A stretch of 31,263 nt of DNA from Plantago elongata. Taxonomy: Eukaryota > Streptophyta > Magnoliopsida > Lamiales > Plantaginaceae. The notes beneath the pieces were generated by a model. The model had not been told where the DNA came from. It was given only the letters and a program-made list of their open reading frames with translations, and searched no databases. This document shows positions 29,987-31,263 of this stretch, one piece after another. Numbering within the stretch: the first letter of the stretch is position 1; every line of letters starts with the position of its first letter. The position numbers and the translations under genes are program-made. The stretch lies in contig JAYMSP010001525.1 in the NCBI GenBank assembly GCA_036897095.1, positions 1-31,263 of the forward strand, read 5' to 3'.

Positions 29987-31188
29987 CTCCATATGATTCT
30001 TTTGTACTTGTACCCTGTAATTTCCTTCCGCACTTGTTAGATAATTTTACTTAGAAATCCTTTACGTGTAGGACATTTTATTTCCCCAATTGATGACTCG
30101 TAGGGAATCTCAAATATCGTCTACGTACCCTGACTTCGACCTAGGATTCTAACTTATCGTTAATCTGCACTTAGCAGACCTACTCGCCTCGCCTGGACAT
30201 TTATTGCTCCAATCGCTGTATCTGTAGTAAACCGACTTAGTTCCCTAATTCATCGCATGTACCGAAACCTTGTATCACTTCCGGTTACTGTATTCACTCC
30301 TGATTGATAATCGGGTAACGGACTATTAAGAGTCCCGTAGTTGACCTGTATTTAGAATTATCGACGTGTATTGACGTGAATCGCTACTGTTCCAGTTATT
30401 GAGTGTTGAGTGCACTCTAAAAGTGCTCTTAGTGTTTCAAGTGATCGTGTACTCCAGTGATAGTGTACTTTGAAAATGTTTTCCTGTTCTTAAGTGTTGA
30501 AGTGACTGCGTACTCTAAAACTCTTACTATTCTTGCATTTCGGATCTACATGCATTGCACGAAAACTGTTTTTCCTGAAATAGCAACCACATACTGTTTT
30601 GAAATAACTTGGGAGACCGTTGTGGTCGACTTGTTCGACATAAGGGATATAGCGATCTGCAGCGCTATCTTTTCGGGCTAGTGCGTGCGTGAAGGACTAT
30701 TCAAACTGTCCCGTTTGTGGGTTGCGACGGGTAGTGCCTGTCATAAAGCAACTTACGCGAGGTAACACCTCGAATCTTGTTATTTGACCGATACCTGATC
30801 AGTTCGGTCCAGCCCAAGACAGTTACTGTTTCAGTGCTGTGAATCTAACAACTTTTATGTGCTATGACCGTGAGTGCGTGTTACGGTTTTTCCTATTTTT
30901 AAAAGTGCCTGACTAACGTGTTGTGGTGGTTGCTGTACTGTTGCATTCATTCTTGTTTTCATGCATGCCTGATTATCCTCACTGAGTCTTCGTGACTGAC
31001 ACTCTCCCAGTTTCAATAATCCTGCTTTCCCAGAGCTTAAACACGAAGTGAGGACCGGGTAGCCAGCTAGAGACGAACGTCACGGATTTCGATGCTAATC
31101 TATTACGCATAAGTGTGTTCCGGTTTTTCAATTATCCAGTGCATGACATTGTAACAGATAGTATTTTGATAATTTTATATATATATAT
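29987..31188 (+). repeat. Gypsy second LTR, truncated at both ends
   Basis: It is homologous to 26824-28017 of the first LTR, starting at the shared ctccatatgat and ending in a short TA run. It lacks the LTR's first 2.06 kb and the terminal segment tattttattcggc...gcgctaca. Identity is about 96% by eye over 300 bp. Confidence 0.9.
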
Positions 31189-31263
31189 TGTAAGGTCCGT
31201 AAAATTTTTCTCGACTTTTAGTATCTGAATAAAATATTAATATTTTTTTACGAGTAGAAATAT
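31189..31263 (+). repeat. Start of a further gypsy LTR copy, cut by window end
   Basis: TGTAAGGTCCGTAAAATTTT is followed by cgacttttagtatctgaata, matching the LTR start at 24760 with small differences. It begins directly in the TA run of the preceding LTR. Confidence 0.88.

Larger units (their letters stand above)
24760..31188 (+). mobile_element. Long-LTR Ty3/gypsy element (Tekay/Del-like), deleted derivative
   Basis: It comprises a 3.4-kb 5' LTR, PBS, gag with two zinc knuckles, a scrap of the pol C-terminus, and a second LTR missing about its first 2 kb and its last tens of bases. Protease, RT, RNase H and almost all of integrase are absent. The zinc-knuckle pattern, long LTR and the LRNK...VKILWWNH...W pol tail resemble Tekay/Del chromoviruses; lineage assignment is an inference. 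It inserted into copia-2 downstream of RNase H. The candidate 5' target copy is atacc at 24755-24759. Confidence 0.85.

Noticed and set aside
30457-30681. 74-codon open frame in second gypsy LTR
   Set aside because: It is LTR sequence; the matching stretch of the first LTR does not keep it open and shows no motif.

Overview
The window looks like plant nuclear DNA, probably an angiosperm and possibly a eudicot, from a transposon-dense intergenic region. I see no host gene, tRNA, rRNA or CRISPR. Everything identifiable is transposable element (TE) material: two CACTA (En/Spm) DNA transposons, two related Ty1/copia elements of SIRE/Maximus-like organisation, an old Ty3/gypsy integrase scrap, and a long-LTR gypsy element that resembles a Tekay/Del chromovirus. 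All recognisable elements are in + orientation. Nearly all coding regions are broken by stops and frameshifts; the gypsy gag is the best preserved. Assignments rest on motif recognition by eye, without database searches.

Layout. 1-660 is the 3' end of CACTA-1: the tail of an accessory ORF, then about 20 inverted copies of a 12-bp subterminal motif, then a TAGTG terminus. 661-731 is a scrap of copia-1 gag. 732-8522 is CACTA-2, a 7.79-kb full-length but decayed element. It has imperfect TIRs, an ATA target duplication, hairpin-rich subterminal ends, a TNP2-type transposase and a Transposase_24-like second gene. 8523-16560 is the rest of copia-1: gag tail, protease, integrase, an RT cut off after its N-terminus, a long extra 3' ORF region that starts with intron-separated symmetric exons, a polypurine tract and a 3' LTR. 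16561-16798 is a gypsy integrase scrap. 16799-24759 is copia-2: 5' LTR, PBS, gag, protease, integrase, RT and RNase H. It is then interrupted by the gypsy element at 24760.

The gypsy element has a 3.4-kb 5' LTR (24760-28176), a tRNA-Met-type PBS and a gag gene (28395-29465, one internal TAG). Most of pol is missing: only a C-terminal scrap remains, fused directly to the middle of a second, truncated LTR (29987-31188). A further LTR copy starts at 31189 and runs off the window.

Nesting order read from the sequence: an old gypsy element was hit by copia-1 and copia-2 (238 bp apart); copia-1 was then hit by two CACTA elements (71 bp apart); copia-2 was hit by the long-LTR gypsy, whose second LTR seems to have been hit by another copy of the same family. 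Copia-2 carries the uninterrupted version of the sequence that both CACTA elements entered, so it serves as an internal empty site. The most unusual features are the intron/exon array in the copia-1 3' region, a deletion junction in copia-1 RT with filler copied from about 140 bp upstream, and the duplicated N-terminal domain of the CACTA-2 transposase.
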